Below, piece after piece: positions 21,380 to 31,551 of a DNA stretch of 64,000 nt. Numbering within the stretch: position 1 is the stretch's first letter; the number at the start of each line of letters is the position of its first letter. The notes below the pieces were generated by a model. The model saw nothing but the letters and a program-made list of their open reading frames with translations. It did no database searches and was not told the DNA's origin. The stretch covers positions 65,283,088 to 65,347,087 of the forward strand of contig OY282610.1 in assembly GCA_958298945.1 (NCBI GenBank). Reading direction: 5' to 3'. The translations under genes and the position numbers were made by a program. Source of the stretch: Atherix ibis. Taxonomy: Eukaryota; Arthropoda; Insecta; Diptera; Athericidae.

Positions 21380-23188
21380 AATTGGACGAGTGTATTTTAT
21401 TACTATAAAATTTTCGAAATTTCGATTTTGTTATAAAATAAAGCATCTATTAAATAAAAATAACTCTGAAAATAGGTATTAAATAGAATGAAAAAGTATC
21501 ATAAATATTTAGGGAGAACATCCGATTTACTCTTAGTAACTTGGAAAAGTTGTAATAATATTGCACTTAAGTTAATTTATTCTTAAAATTGAATTTTTCT
21601 TTTCAGTATAACTATGGTTATATTATTTTTTGGTATGATAATTAAAAAAGAGAACAAATCTAACATTAAGTGGAAGATTATTTTAGAAAAAAATTGACAG
21701 AATAATATAACTTTTAGGCAATATAATAATTGAACTATAAATGTTTATACTAAAATTTAAATGAAAGACTTTGCATCGTTTTTTTTCACTGTATATTATT
21801 AATAAATTCCGAAAAATTATAACTCACTCTTAGACTATAAATCGGGATTTATATTGATGACTTTTTCGCATCCATTTTTTTATTATTTCACACTCTCCAT
21901 AATTATAAAACCTAGTTTCATCTTAAATTATTAAGAATTATGGTGTCAGACTGAAAGAATAAATGAAAAACTAAAAGAATAGAAGTACCAAAATATATAA
22001 AACATGAAAACATTAGAGCAAAATATCGTATAGAGTGAAAAATAGACCAAATAGTGAAGTTAATATCCGAAGATAAAGTTTCATAATCTAAGATATTATA
22101 AGGAAAATTTTTCATCATATAAAAGCAATCAATTTCATTTAGGGAGAATAGCTTTTCTGCCATATTCTTTAGTCTTTACTATCGTTTTAATAAAAACGTA
22201 ATTTCTACGAAATTTTGGTTTTGTGTTATAAGATTGGGGAGGAAGGATTAGTAGACTTCGTGAGCTAGATTCGAACAGGAGGCATTCAGATGCTTACATA
22301 AAATAGCTTTACTCTTCCTATAATTTCTGACAGTGAAGAAAACATAAATATTTGTTTGGTTTTGTCTTCTTTTTGCTTTCGTACAGACTATCCGACCAGT
22401 TGGGGGATTCAATAAATATTGTCCTATGCTAGTCATATTTATAGCAGCCCCATTAAAAATCGCACGAAAGAAGTGGCGAACAGACTATGTTTAGTCAACA
22501 TTAAATTGGTAGAAAACTTTATGCTTACCAGAAACTTCCCAAATAAAATTATTAGCAGAAGTTATATAGCCAATGGTATCAAAAGATGGCGGTTAAAAAA
22601 CCTTTTCTTCTAATACTTAAAGTTTTACCACTTTCACGCTTTTTCGTTCTGTAACATCTTATTTTTTCACTTAAGATTTATTCCCTCCATTTTCATAATA
22701 TGGATTTTTGTATCTTTAATGGTATTCAATATCCTTCATTATCCTTCATGTAGTAAAGGGATACATCCTTTTTGTTATCTAATTTTATTTATTCAATTTT
22801 TTTTACATTAAAAGCTTTTGGTAAAACTTTCAGTTTGAAACAGAAATAAAATATTTATATAAACAAATGTGGCATAACATCTAAATTATTCATATATTAG
22901 AAATGTATGTGTTTAAATAAATCTGAAATTTAATTTAAAGTTAAAAGCAAAAAAAACTGTTTTTAAGCTATCAATCAATAATTCCGATAATGAAAATCAA
23001 ATGAATTAGAATAAGTAATAGTGTTTTTAGTAAAATCTTCATTTAAAGGTATGTTTTTAAATAATAAATAAAATATGTTCGATACAAAAAAATTCGTCCT
23101 AAAAAATTTTTGACAATCAAATAAAATTAAAATTTACATAATATAATTTTAAATTGATTTTATAGTAATAAAATACACTCGTCCAATT
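21380..23188. repeat. 32-bp perfect inverted repeats bracketing 1.75 kb of non-coding DNA
   Basis: AATTGGACGAGTGTATTTTA... at 21380-21411 is exactly the reverse complement of 23157-23188. The interior is AT-rich with only short frames (22248-22436, 22419-22613, 21918-22163) that match nothing I recognise. It could be a non-autonomous transposon or two oppositely oriented ends of neighbouring elements; no clear target duplication is visible. The right arm abuts remnant E3. Confidence 0.6.
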
Positions 23189-23189
23189 C

Positions 23190-23873
23190 AGAATAATTCC
23201 TTTATTCAGAAACTTTATTCAGAAAAGACCAATGCCTTCAAATAACCCCACAAGAAATACTCTAATGGTGTTAAATCACAACTTCTTGGAGGCCATTCAA
23301 TGTCACAATTTCTTGAAATAATAGAATCTCCAAACTTTTCTCGCAATAAGTCGGTTGTTGCACGTGCTGTGTGGCACGTAGCCCCGTCTTGTTGGAACCA
23401 GATATTGTCAAGACAAATTTCTTCCAATTTCGGCCATAAAAAGTTGGTTATCATCGATCTATACCGCTCTCCATTGACAGTAACGGTGTTACCAGCTTCA
23501 TTTCGAAAGAAGTACGGACCGATTTTCGAAAGAAGTACGGATTCCACCAGACCAAAAACCACACGAAACTGTCAATTTAGGTGAATGTAATGGGTGTTCA
23601 TGAATAATTTGTGGATTTTCTTCGCACCAGAATAGACAGTTTTGTTTATTTACCGCACCACTCAGATGGCAAAAGCGTACGAAAAGTTGCAATTGGAGAA
23701 CGATTATTTTGATAATAAAATTGAATAATTTGTAAATGTTGTTCTTCCGTAAATCTCTCCATGATAAAATAATAAACATTACTGAATACAATGAAAAAAA
23801 AATGACAGGTCATGACATATTACAAATGGCCGAAACGTCACTTAGAAATCATATTGCTCTTATTGGAAAACCC
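23190..23873 (-). mobile_element. mariner-like element E3 (DD41D-type), internally deleted
   Basis: The 5' end on the minus strand is GGGTTTTCCAATAAGAGC from 23873, followed by TA. The transposase starts MERFTEEQHLQIIQFYYQ at about 23763, jumps by deletion from LLPSEW to VNKQNCLFWCEENPQ, skipping the first catalytic D and most of the DNA-binding domain, and continues to the truncated 3' end near 23190. A 23-bp direct duplication at 23501-23541 shifts the frame. Confidence 0.85.
23215..23562 (-). pseudogene. DD41D-type transposase C-terminal half (E3), third catalytic residue changed
   Basis: A 115-codon open stretch: TVNGERYRSMITNFLWPKLE, then WFQQDGATCHTA with the second catalytic D, then WPPRSCDLTPLEYFLWGYLK. 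The spacing from that D to the position aligned with the third catalytic residue is 41, typical of the DD41D (rosa-like) group. Here that residue is E (LEYF) where other copies have D (LDYF). The frame ends FSE, losing the C-terminal region. Non-functional because the N-terminal half is deleted. Confidence 0.8.
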
Positions 23874-24039
23874 TATATACGGTATGCAAGATTTTAGAAA
23901 AGATCTCAGTTTAGAATTTGAGTCGAATTAATATTAAAAAGCTCCACCACATCAATACACCATCAGCTCGGGTAGGAGTACTCTGACTATGCTCCTAGAA
24001 CAACAACATACTAAACATATAATACGAGTATATATCTGC

Positions 24040-24715
24040 TGCTGACAATATCTTTATACTTGTATCTGATGCTGATCTTCAACATAAAACTAATAACGCC
24101 ATCCGCCACATCAACAGCGGTGATCCCATCTACCCATTATATTTGTAGAAAAAAAAAATTGTAGTGTATCTGATTCGCCAAAGAGCCCCTTCCTTCCCCA
24201 CCCAAAAGATTCTATGAAAATCCTGGACATCTTAATTGCCCGTGGAGGAAAATGGAATCTTCAGATTAAAAATGCTGTTGACAAAATTAACACCATTCTC
24301 CGAATAATAAGGTAAGACCAACGCCCTTTTGGACAAAACTTTACTTTATTTTCTCACTATATGTGTCAGTGTACCAATAGCAGGGAAAAAGGTAGTCGTG
24401 GCAGCGATGAACAGTTGTATTAGACTAGCCAGTGAAGCACATCGGACATCTCCATGCTAATAGAAACTGGTCGAAAGCCTATCTCTTTCTATCTTCAAAA
24501 AGCTCGCCTAAATTTAATTTACGAAAACCTATGCATTCCAAATTAACCCCTCCACACTTTAATTAAAAACATTATCATTTTCCCCAGTTCAAAAAGGAAT
24601 TCGTCATCCCTATCGTAATTAATATCCCACCTTGAAAGCAATTCATCCATCCTCACCGTCAATTTCCAAACTTCCCTTCCACATCCAGATTGGAAACCGT
24701 GGTTGGTTTCGAAGA
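24040..24715 (+). mobile_element. Non-LTR retrotransposon fragment G2
   Basis: Plus-strand traces: SAADNIFILVSDADLQHKTN (decayed YADD box of an RT), then LDILIARGGKWNLQIKNAVD, then a segment at 24320-24450 that is the same as the reverse complement of 15.86-15.99 kb (G1). It ends at 'ggaaaccgtggttgg', which corresponds to 31.67 kb in G3. Together G1, G2 and G3 overlap to give RT end, linker and RNase H of one family. No open frame survives. Confidence 0.7.
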
Positions 24716-24719
24716 GCAA

Positions 24720-26370
24720 TGACGTTAAACAAGAAACGAATATGAAAAACTGAGAGTACCGTTATCAGCGAAACAGTGGATTGTATTCGAAGTAACAGAT
24801 AAGGGATAATTCGTGAAAATTAGAAAAGGGGTCGGAGATAGGACCGAACCCTGGGCAACAACAACATTTATTTGATGATCTGCAGACTTGACGCCATTGA
24901 AACAACTTCCATAGAACGGTTCGAAAAGTCGCTTCCAATCCTTTTGAGACGATAATCGTCGATACCTTATGTATGCATTTTTGATAAAAGAGCCTGATGC
25001 CAAACACTGTCAAATGCCTCTAAAATATCAAATGCAATAATCCTATACGACCCAGAGAAATAGAGAATATGATTCCACTTTTGAGCTAGACATGCCACCA
25101 AATCGGTAGTGGATCTATTGCTACGGAAACCACATTAATGGTCAATGAGGAGTTTCCTTGATTCAAGATAATTCATTAAAAGAAGGGATATTAGTTGAAT
25201 TAATTGAAGTGAATACCACCAATTCCCAAAAAGGACTAGCGGTTCTGGTAGAAAAGTTTACGCAGATGTTTTACCAGTGTGGAAGATAGCCTTTTAAGAA
25301 CTATGGCATATAGTATAGTGGATTTATGTATATAACGATGTCTAAGATCTCAACAATACGATCGGGAAAATGGATTTTCCCCATAAAACATTCAACGTGC
25401 TCCAATACAGGTGAAGTTAAGGTACAATCTGGAAGAGAGGGAAATGCGGAGAAGTGATCCGTAAACAAATTGGTTTTGTCTTTTGGGCTTACAACTGGAG
25501 TTTCATTATGAAAAAGCGTCGAGATGGATGACCAGGCGGAATTTTTGATTCTTTATGTGAATGACCAAAAATAGGTTAGTACTCCTGGGGCACTGTAGTC
25601 TCTTCTGCTTTATATTTTGGTCGTGAAGAAATTGATTGCTACATATAAGAATATTTCAGTCATATCTGGCTCATTTAAACATCTTCTAGTTTTTTTTCAG
25701 AAGGGTTGGTCCTATAAGACTGGAAGCTTAACCCTTTTTCCCCTATCGCCATTTTGCAGTTTCAGTCAAACCACGCTTTTTTATTTGACCTAAAACTCTT
25801 CATTTAATGTGGAATAAAGTGTTCCATACCAAATAAAATAATATTGGTGAGCATATCAGTTTTAGCATCTACGTCACTATTGAGAAAATATAGTGACCAC
25901 TTAAAATTCCTAAAGAAGCTATTTAGATCGTCCAAGCTTGCGTTTCGTAAACTGATAGAGATAGTAAGCTGATATGGCACAGTGATCGGGGTCGGTCACT
26001 GTCAATGTCAGGGATTCATGTCGGCTTAGTCACAAGCTAGATCAAGTTGTTCGACTCAGCAAAGATCTCAGTATATATTCGCTAGGGTGTTGTCCATATA
26101 GAATGTTGAAGCTAATCAGAATTAGTGCATTAAAATCGTTCGTGATATAATTCTTACGATGGAATCGGATAGCGCATCTAACTAATTTTTGGTAGAGCTG
26201 CTATCCAGACTGGGGTTTCTATAAATAAAGTAATAATTAATGGATTCCCCACGGATATTAATTTTGATCCACATGAAATTAAATTCTGTTTTGGAATATT
26301 TAACATATTGTGAAACAATTTGTAGGATACATTATTGCGGACGAAAATAAAAAGAACTCGATGGAACGTA
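24720..26370 (-). mobile_element. Degraded non-LTR retrotransposon (endonuclease end and RT)
   Basis: Read on the minus strand from 26370 down: traces of the endonuclease C-terminus (ASTFYMDNTLANIY, VEQLDLAC), linker RNASLDDLNSFFRNFKWSLY, ETPVVSPKDKTNLFTDHFSA, then RT motifs HQCGFRSNRSTTDLVACLAQ, AFDILEAFDSVWHQALLSKM, QGSVLSPTPFLIF and FADNGTLSFSY, in which the catalytic FADD is FADN. Stops and frameshifts occur throughout. The order and motifs are those of Jockey/CR1-type elements; assignment to a clade is tentative. Confidence 0.75.
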
Positions 26371-26383
26371 AAATGGTTTTAGG

Positions 26384-26480
26384 AATTAGCGTAGGACCAT
26401 GTCTCAGTAGGATTCGAATCCGCAATATCTTAGATGGTAGTCCAGCACGCTAACTGGATCGGCCCTGTGCGGATCGGGTA
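26384..26480 (-). repeat. tRNA-derived SINE fragment (head only)
   Basis: The minus strand carries GTTAGCGTGCTGGACTACC, a B-box-like GGATTCGAATCC (26410-26421) and TGGTCCTACGCTAATTCC, matching the head and first part of the body of the 14.1-14.4 kb SINE. The A-box side is altered (GATCCAGTTAGCG) and body and tail are absent. Confidence 0.75.
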
Positions 26481-26700
26481 AAAGTATTAAAAATACTTTT
26501 ACAAATTTCTGACTGTATAGATAAAAGGTTGTTTAGGTTATGTAAATATATATTTTAATATTATTCTTAAAAAATAATTTAATACTCAAGCCATTATATT
26601 TAGAATGAAAACTACGCTATAAATATATAATTTATCATTTATCAAATTTTTATGAAATAAAAAACATTTTTTTAAATTAATTTTTAATTGATTTTCTTAG

Positions 26701-26810
26701 AACCATCACCATTATACGATAATAATCATTATCACGAGGAATGTCTGCGGTGCAACTCATGTGGTTTAAATTTAACTGGTCCAAATCAGAAGCGTGCCAG
26801 ACGATTCAAG
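26701..26810 (+). CDS. Host gene exon: second half of a LIM domain
   Basis: Acceptor 'gattttcttag' ends at 26700 and donor 'gtaaaatg' starts at 26811. The 110-nt exon starts with two bases of a split codon, then 36 codons including HYHEECLRCNSCGLNLTG. With the next exon it forms H-x2-C-x2-C-x2-C-x20-C-x2-H, the second part of a LIM double zinc finger, a protein-interaction module. The first part (C-x2-C up to the H) must lie on an upstream exon I could not find. Composition is clearly less AT-rich than the surroundings and there are no stops, so this looks like a live host gene, unlike the decayed repeats around it. Confidence 0.8.
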
Positions 26811-26966
26811 GTAAAATGTACATGAATACAACTTTTAATAAATAAGAAAATATATTTTCTTAGTTCAAAAATATTGATTTCTTAAGTACTAAATAATATT
26901 ATTAATTTCCTAATAAAATTAACTTTCTTAAATGAGCTATTTTTAATTGTTCTTTTTTTTTTGCAG
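26811..26966 (+). other. Small intron between the two LIM exons
   Basis: 156 bp, AT-rich, GT...AG borders with a T-run before 'ttgcag'. It sits exactly between two complete codons (phase 0). Confidence 0.75.
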
Positions 26967-27132
26967 AATCAAATTCTGTGCGACTTGCACTTTGCAGACG
27001 TTGCCCTAATGGAGTGTTCCGATTTCATGCAGCAATTAAGGAGCTTTAAGCCACAATCACTCGGATGTGCAGTAGCTCGTCGCAAAAGTTCAACAACGCT
27101 CATATTTCCATTACCACCGCAAGCCTGTTCCG
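26967..27132 (+). CDS. Host gene exon: end of LIM domain and conserved-looking tail
   Basis: 166-nt exon after 'tttttttttgcag', ending at the donor 'gtaagtac' (27133). Reads NQILCDLHFADVALMECSDF and then MQQLRSFKPQSLGCAVARRK, ending FPLPPQACS plus one base of the next codon. CDLH supplies the last two zinc ligands of the LIM domain started in the previous exon. The tail of about 45 residues is not a LIM spacer and probably characterises the specific protein, but I cannot name it. The following exon is not identified in the remaining plus-strand sequence. Confidence 0.8.
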
Positions 27133-28075
27133 GTAAGTACAAAAAGGTTTTCATTATATTTTTCCTTAATTAAAATTTCGAACTTTAAAGGACTTTTTTT
27201 TTTTTGATTAATTTTTTTTCTTCTAACAAACAATTATCCAATTAACCTAATGTGAAGATAATTTATAAATTTTATCTTATCTAACAAAAATTATCAAAAT
27301 TTGTTCATTTCTATGATCATTCTTAAATAAATTTATGGTTTTTTTTTGTTTAATTTATTTGTTTTATAAATTAAAGATATTTTCAAAAGAATAAAAATGT
27401 ATTTTAACTTAGTTTTAACTCGTATTATAAATAATGCAAAATTTGGAACCTTCAGTGCTGAATAATTTCCTCAGCTATAGCTTCCGAAAATAACTTTCAA
27501 CAGTAGTTTTTAATCTTTATTGTTGGATTTTTTTAAATTGTTTTTTGATCGTTTCATTTTTTTCCAAAGTTTTTATTATTTTACAGGAAAAGTTAAACTT
27601 AAATGTTGTTCACATAATTCTGCAAAAAAATTAATAAAATATGTTAAAATTTTTCATAAATATTTTCGATCAAATAAAATGTGATCTATATTTTTGATTT
27701 TAAATAAATCAGCCAGAAATTGTTAACTTGTATATTTCATAATATTTTAGTATTTTCATTTGAAAATGTCAAAGTAATTTTTTACTTTAAAACCGTAATA
27801 GTTATGCTAAAAAAAAGTAATTGTTATACTTTAAATTTTTAAATTTCATAATTATTATTAAATAAAAACTTACTATTAACAGTGAAAATATTACTTCAAT
27901 AAAGTAAACGAATAAAAATTGTTGTTTGTACAATAGATTTAATAAGTCATCTAATATCAAATTATTTGTTATCTCAAAATCATCAACACATTTAAAAATT
28001 AACAAATTAATTGAAAAATATTCACAAAAATTATATCCTTCATAACGTTTTAAATATTCCTTCTTATGTTTGCAA
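27133..28075. other. AT-rich, probably intron of the LIM gene
   Basis: Downstream of a good donor site; no exon or element seen. Intron status is inferred from the unfinished gene. Confidence 0.5.
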
Positions 28076-28077
28076 CA

Positions 28078-28146
28078 GGGTGATACATCGTAATCTAAAA
28101 AGATTCTTCATTCTTAAATTACCTACTTCTCGTTATAAAAAGTTTT
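28078..28146 (+). repeat. Short Jockey-like 3' coding fragment
   Basis: Translates as IHRNLKRFFILKLPTSRYKKF, the same stretch as IHRDLKVPF...SRYKKF at 2797-2855 of the Jockey remnant there. Only about 70 bp are recognisable. Confidence 0.65.
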
Positions 28147-28489
28147 CTGTTTGTTTATTATAATATTCTCTATTTAATATTTATTCATCCTATTACATTT
28201 CCACATTGCTTAAAATTAGTATTTTATTTAGGTAATGCTTAGTTATATTTCTACTGTTTTTGTAAAAATAAATATTTTTTTGAGGTCATATCTAGCCACA
28301 ATAACTGATACTATTGTATTTGGCAGCTAAAAAGGGTCCTCCATCTATATAACTGGCTTGATTTGAACTTAAAACCATTGCATACTAAACGTTAACATCA
28401 TAATATTGTTAGGTCAGAGCACTACCATTTCGAGATTTATTAAGTTAATTAAAAGTAAGTCTCGAAAGGTGAAATATCGCTTATGGGTG

Positions 28490-28565
28490 TTTGCTCCTCC
28501 TTCATGTACCACGTGATGATAATATCATTTGCTCCTCCTTCATGTACCACGTGATGATAATATTA
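28490..28565. repeat. 38-bp tandem duplication containing CACGTG
   Basis: TTTGCTCCTCCTTCATGTAC... (38 bp) at 28490-28527 repeats at 28528-28565 with one difference near the end. Each copy has the palindrome CACGTG. Confidence 0.9.
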
Positions 28566-28651
28566 AATTATAGATGGTTCTTGAGATAAATAGTTTTAGG
28601 TATCTTATAATTTCTAAATAATAAAAGAAATGCGCATATTTGATATTTTAA

Positions 28652-29060
28652 AATTTACGAGGTGTGGTAAAATAGTAATATGACTGCTTTTTTCCTGCAA
28701 CAATTACATTTTGTTTTTATACACCAATAATATCCCTTTCAAAATAGTTTAATACGATAGCTTTAAATAGACGGAGGTGTTGTTTCCTTTCGGACAATGC
28801 TCAGATGAATAGGAAGCTGCGGAACCGCAGAAATTGATCTTCCGTAGAAAAAAGTCGTTGATGAAGATGTTCATGTGACAGGGGCGTTGTCCTAATGGAT
28901 CATCTCAGTGTCTGCAATGTCCGTTATCGAAGAATCCCTACTCTGAATGTTTAAGGAACTACTCATCAGCTTTAATATTAATCGTCGGTCTGACCTCAAA
29001 TGAGTCTTCATTCGTTCCATATTTTCATAGAAGACTTCTATGCGCAATGTTTGCATTGAA
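28652..29060 (-). mobile_element. Probable mariner remnant, very decayed
   Basis: The plus-strand end 'tacgaggtgtggtaaaatag' resembles mariner TIRs, and the minus strand contains traces resembling a DNAP catalytic region followed by VPQLPIHLSI (YSPDLAP region). Frames are not preserved. The call rests on faint similarity. Confidence 0.35.
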
Positions 29061-30040
29061 AAATTTCGATATAAGAATATAAAATTAATTATTTTGAATA
29101 CACAATTTCTAAAAGAATTCTATAAATCTATAAATTAAATATATGCATTTTTTCTTCATAAAAAAGTATATATTTTAGTATATTTTTGATTTCATTACGA
29201 TAATATAGATTTTTTCATATTTATAGAATATTGCATAAATTTCATTAATTCTATGGCCTGTCGAAATTCTTGTAAAATTTATAACTTTATTATGTAATCT
29301 TTTATAGGTATTATTAATAATTAGTTCAATTATTCATTAGTTAATACTTTATACATAATTATGACTCATGAATATTAGATAATATTGGTTAAAAATTAAA
29401 ATTTATGATTAAATAGTAAATCGATTAAATTGAACTCGACAAAAATATTGTAATATTGATCGATTGAATTGAACTTATAAAGTACTACGAATGAAGTACT
29501 GAATAATAATCAATATTTTGATAAAATTAACATTAGTCACGAAATGCAGATATTCCTATACATTTCTTGACTATATTAATTTAAAAGAGAATATGAATTA
29601 TTTCTTGCTTATCAATTCAGTGAAGATTAGTTGTTTACTTTTTAATCTCTTATCCCTTTCAGATACATCAAAAAAATACACTCAAATTTATGTTATCCCA
29701 TAGACAATATTGCTCACATTAATATCAATAAGGCGTTATACTTTTAATAAATAATATCAATATTAGAAAATAACGTAAACATTTATAAATTTATTTACAA
29801 TATTATTAAATATTTACGAAATATTTTTTTAAAATTATCGAAATTTGCAATATACAATATTATTAGATAATAGTTAAAAGATTCAATCTCCATGTTATTA
29901 GGACTATTACAGTCTTTTCAGTAAAGATTAAATTTAAGTTTAGTCCTTCGAATGATAAGCAAACTTATTGACAAAAGGAAAAACGGACGAACACGTAAAC
30001 GCACACGATATAGCTAGTTACTACTCCCACCAAGCATGAG
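29061..30040. other. AT-rich DNA, no gene seen
   Basis: No recognisable element; the 61-codon frame at 29518-29703 looks random. Confidence 0.55.
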
Positions 30041-30042
30041 CT

Positions 30043-31088
30043 AATGGCAACTTTGATTTCGTGTTTCAAGGCGTCAATTGTCTCTGGATGGCTTGCGTAA
30101 CATTTATCCTTAACGGCTCCCTAAAGCAAATAATCCAACGGGATCAACTCACAGCACCGAGGCGGCCAATTGACATCAGAATTTCGGCTGATTATTCGGT
30201 TTTCGAAAGCAGTGCCCAAAAATTGGATTGTTACGTTGGCTGTGTGGCCAGTGGCCCCGTCCTGTTGAAACCAAATGTCGTCCATGCCATTCTCTTCAAC
30301 TTTTGGAAACAAAAATTCGTTGAGCATGCCACGATAGCGCTCACCGTAGACCGTAACGGCGGCTCCTTCATCGTTTTCAAAGAAAAACGGGCCAATGATG
30401 CCTCCAGTCCAAAATCCGTTGTGGATGCATCGGTTTTTCTATGGTGGCATATGGATTTTCTGAGCCCCAGATGCGACACTTTTGTTTGTTGACATACCCA
30501 CCGAGGTGTAAATGGGCCTCATCCAAAAAGATGATTTTTCGGTAACAATGCTCATCATCGGCCAATTGATCTTGAGCCCATTGGGCAAACCGAAAACGCA
30601 TCGGATGAGCATGCGGCTTTAGTTGTTGGACTAATTGAACTTTGTAAGCTTTCATACCGAGGTCTTTATGCAAATTCTCAACAGAGAAGTGCGAGAAATG
30701 TTCAATTCCTGAGAACGGTGACGAGTTGATGTTGATCGATGGTCACGGACATTTTCAGCAACGGCGGCAATATTCTCAGTCGTACGCACTGCATTAGAGC
30801 GGGAACGAGTTACTTTGGCAACCAACAAACCAGTTTCGCGAACTTGCGTCACGAATTTGCCAACAAATTTACGTGATGGCATTCGATATTTACTAATTTT
30901 TTTTTATATTTCTCGCAGTTAGGGTTGAAGACTCACCATTTTTCAAGTAAGTTCTCAATAGTTCCCATTTTTCTTCATTTCGTAAAATCAGACTTTAAAC
31001 TAACAATCTGTCAATTCGTGATGACATTTAACACTCAAGTACTTCAAATAAATAGTGGTTCAAAATGGAACCGCTAGATGGACCACCC
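30043..31088 (-). mobile_element. mariner-like element E4 (DD41D-type), 3' truncated
   Basis: The 5' end on the minus strand, GGGTGGTCCATCTAGCGGTT from 31088, is followed by TA. Coding order is retained: SRKFVGKFVTQVRETGLL (DNA-binding region, about 30880), NISRTSLLRI, KAYKVQLVQQLKPHAHP, IFLDEAHLHLGGYVNKQKCR (first catalytic D), VYGERYRGMLNEFLFP, WFQQDGATGHTA (second D), WPPRCCELIPLDYLL (third D). Several frameshifts split these. It stops near 30043 with no 3' TIR. Confidence 0.85.
30121..30882 (-). pseudogene. DD41D-type transposase E4, frameshifted
   Basis: Three open pieces (30882-30652, 30673-30377, 30327-30121) in different frames cover most of a transposase of this group. All three catalytic aspartates can be found: FLDEAH, QQDGATGH and LIPLDYLL, the last two 41 residues apart. 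The family tryptophan-rich ending (FLWGAVKDK) reads LL followed by a stop, then GAVKDKCYASHPETIDALK. No single frame spans two catalytic motifs with the DNA-binding part, so it is inactive. Confidence 0.8.
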
Positions 31089-31089
31089 T

Positions 31090-31551
31090 ATATGTTCAAG
31101 CCACATATGCTCGTTTTTGAACATCTCGTATGCATTACTCAATAGTGCATTCAATTTAACTTTGTATTCTGAAAAATACTTAAACCTAAAAAATACTGAA
31201 GCAGCCGATCTGTGCAGATGAGTACGAACACGAAAATAAGCAGTGCTAATAAATTTATAGTTAACATTATATAAAATTTAAAATTGTAAAATTTTTTGTC
31301 TTAAAATAAGTATTAAAAAGAGTAATATAAAATGAAAAATTTAACTTAAAAATAAAAAACTAAAAAAATAGGGTAAGATAAGGACCATTAAAAAAAAACT
31401 TAAATAAACTATTAGTTAATAATTAAAAAAAGTGAAGCAAAACGGAATTATATCCAATTGAAGAAAAAAGAAGCAAAAAGTTATTTATAGACTAGTCCAT
31501 AGCGGTACTCTGCTTGTACATTTTAAATATATTAAAAAAGTGAAGTGAAAA
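31090..31551. other. AT-rich DNA, no gene seen
   Basis: A-rich sequence between E4 and retroelement G3; nothing recognised. Confidence 0.55.

Noticed and set aside
22255..22290. Possible further SINE or tRNA around 'agattcgaac'
   Set aside because: Only a B-box-like word; no A-box, no body match to the other SINE copies.
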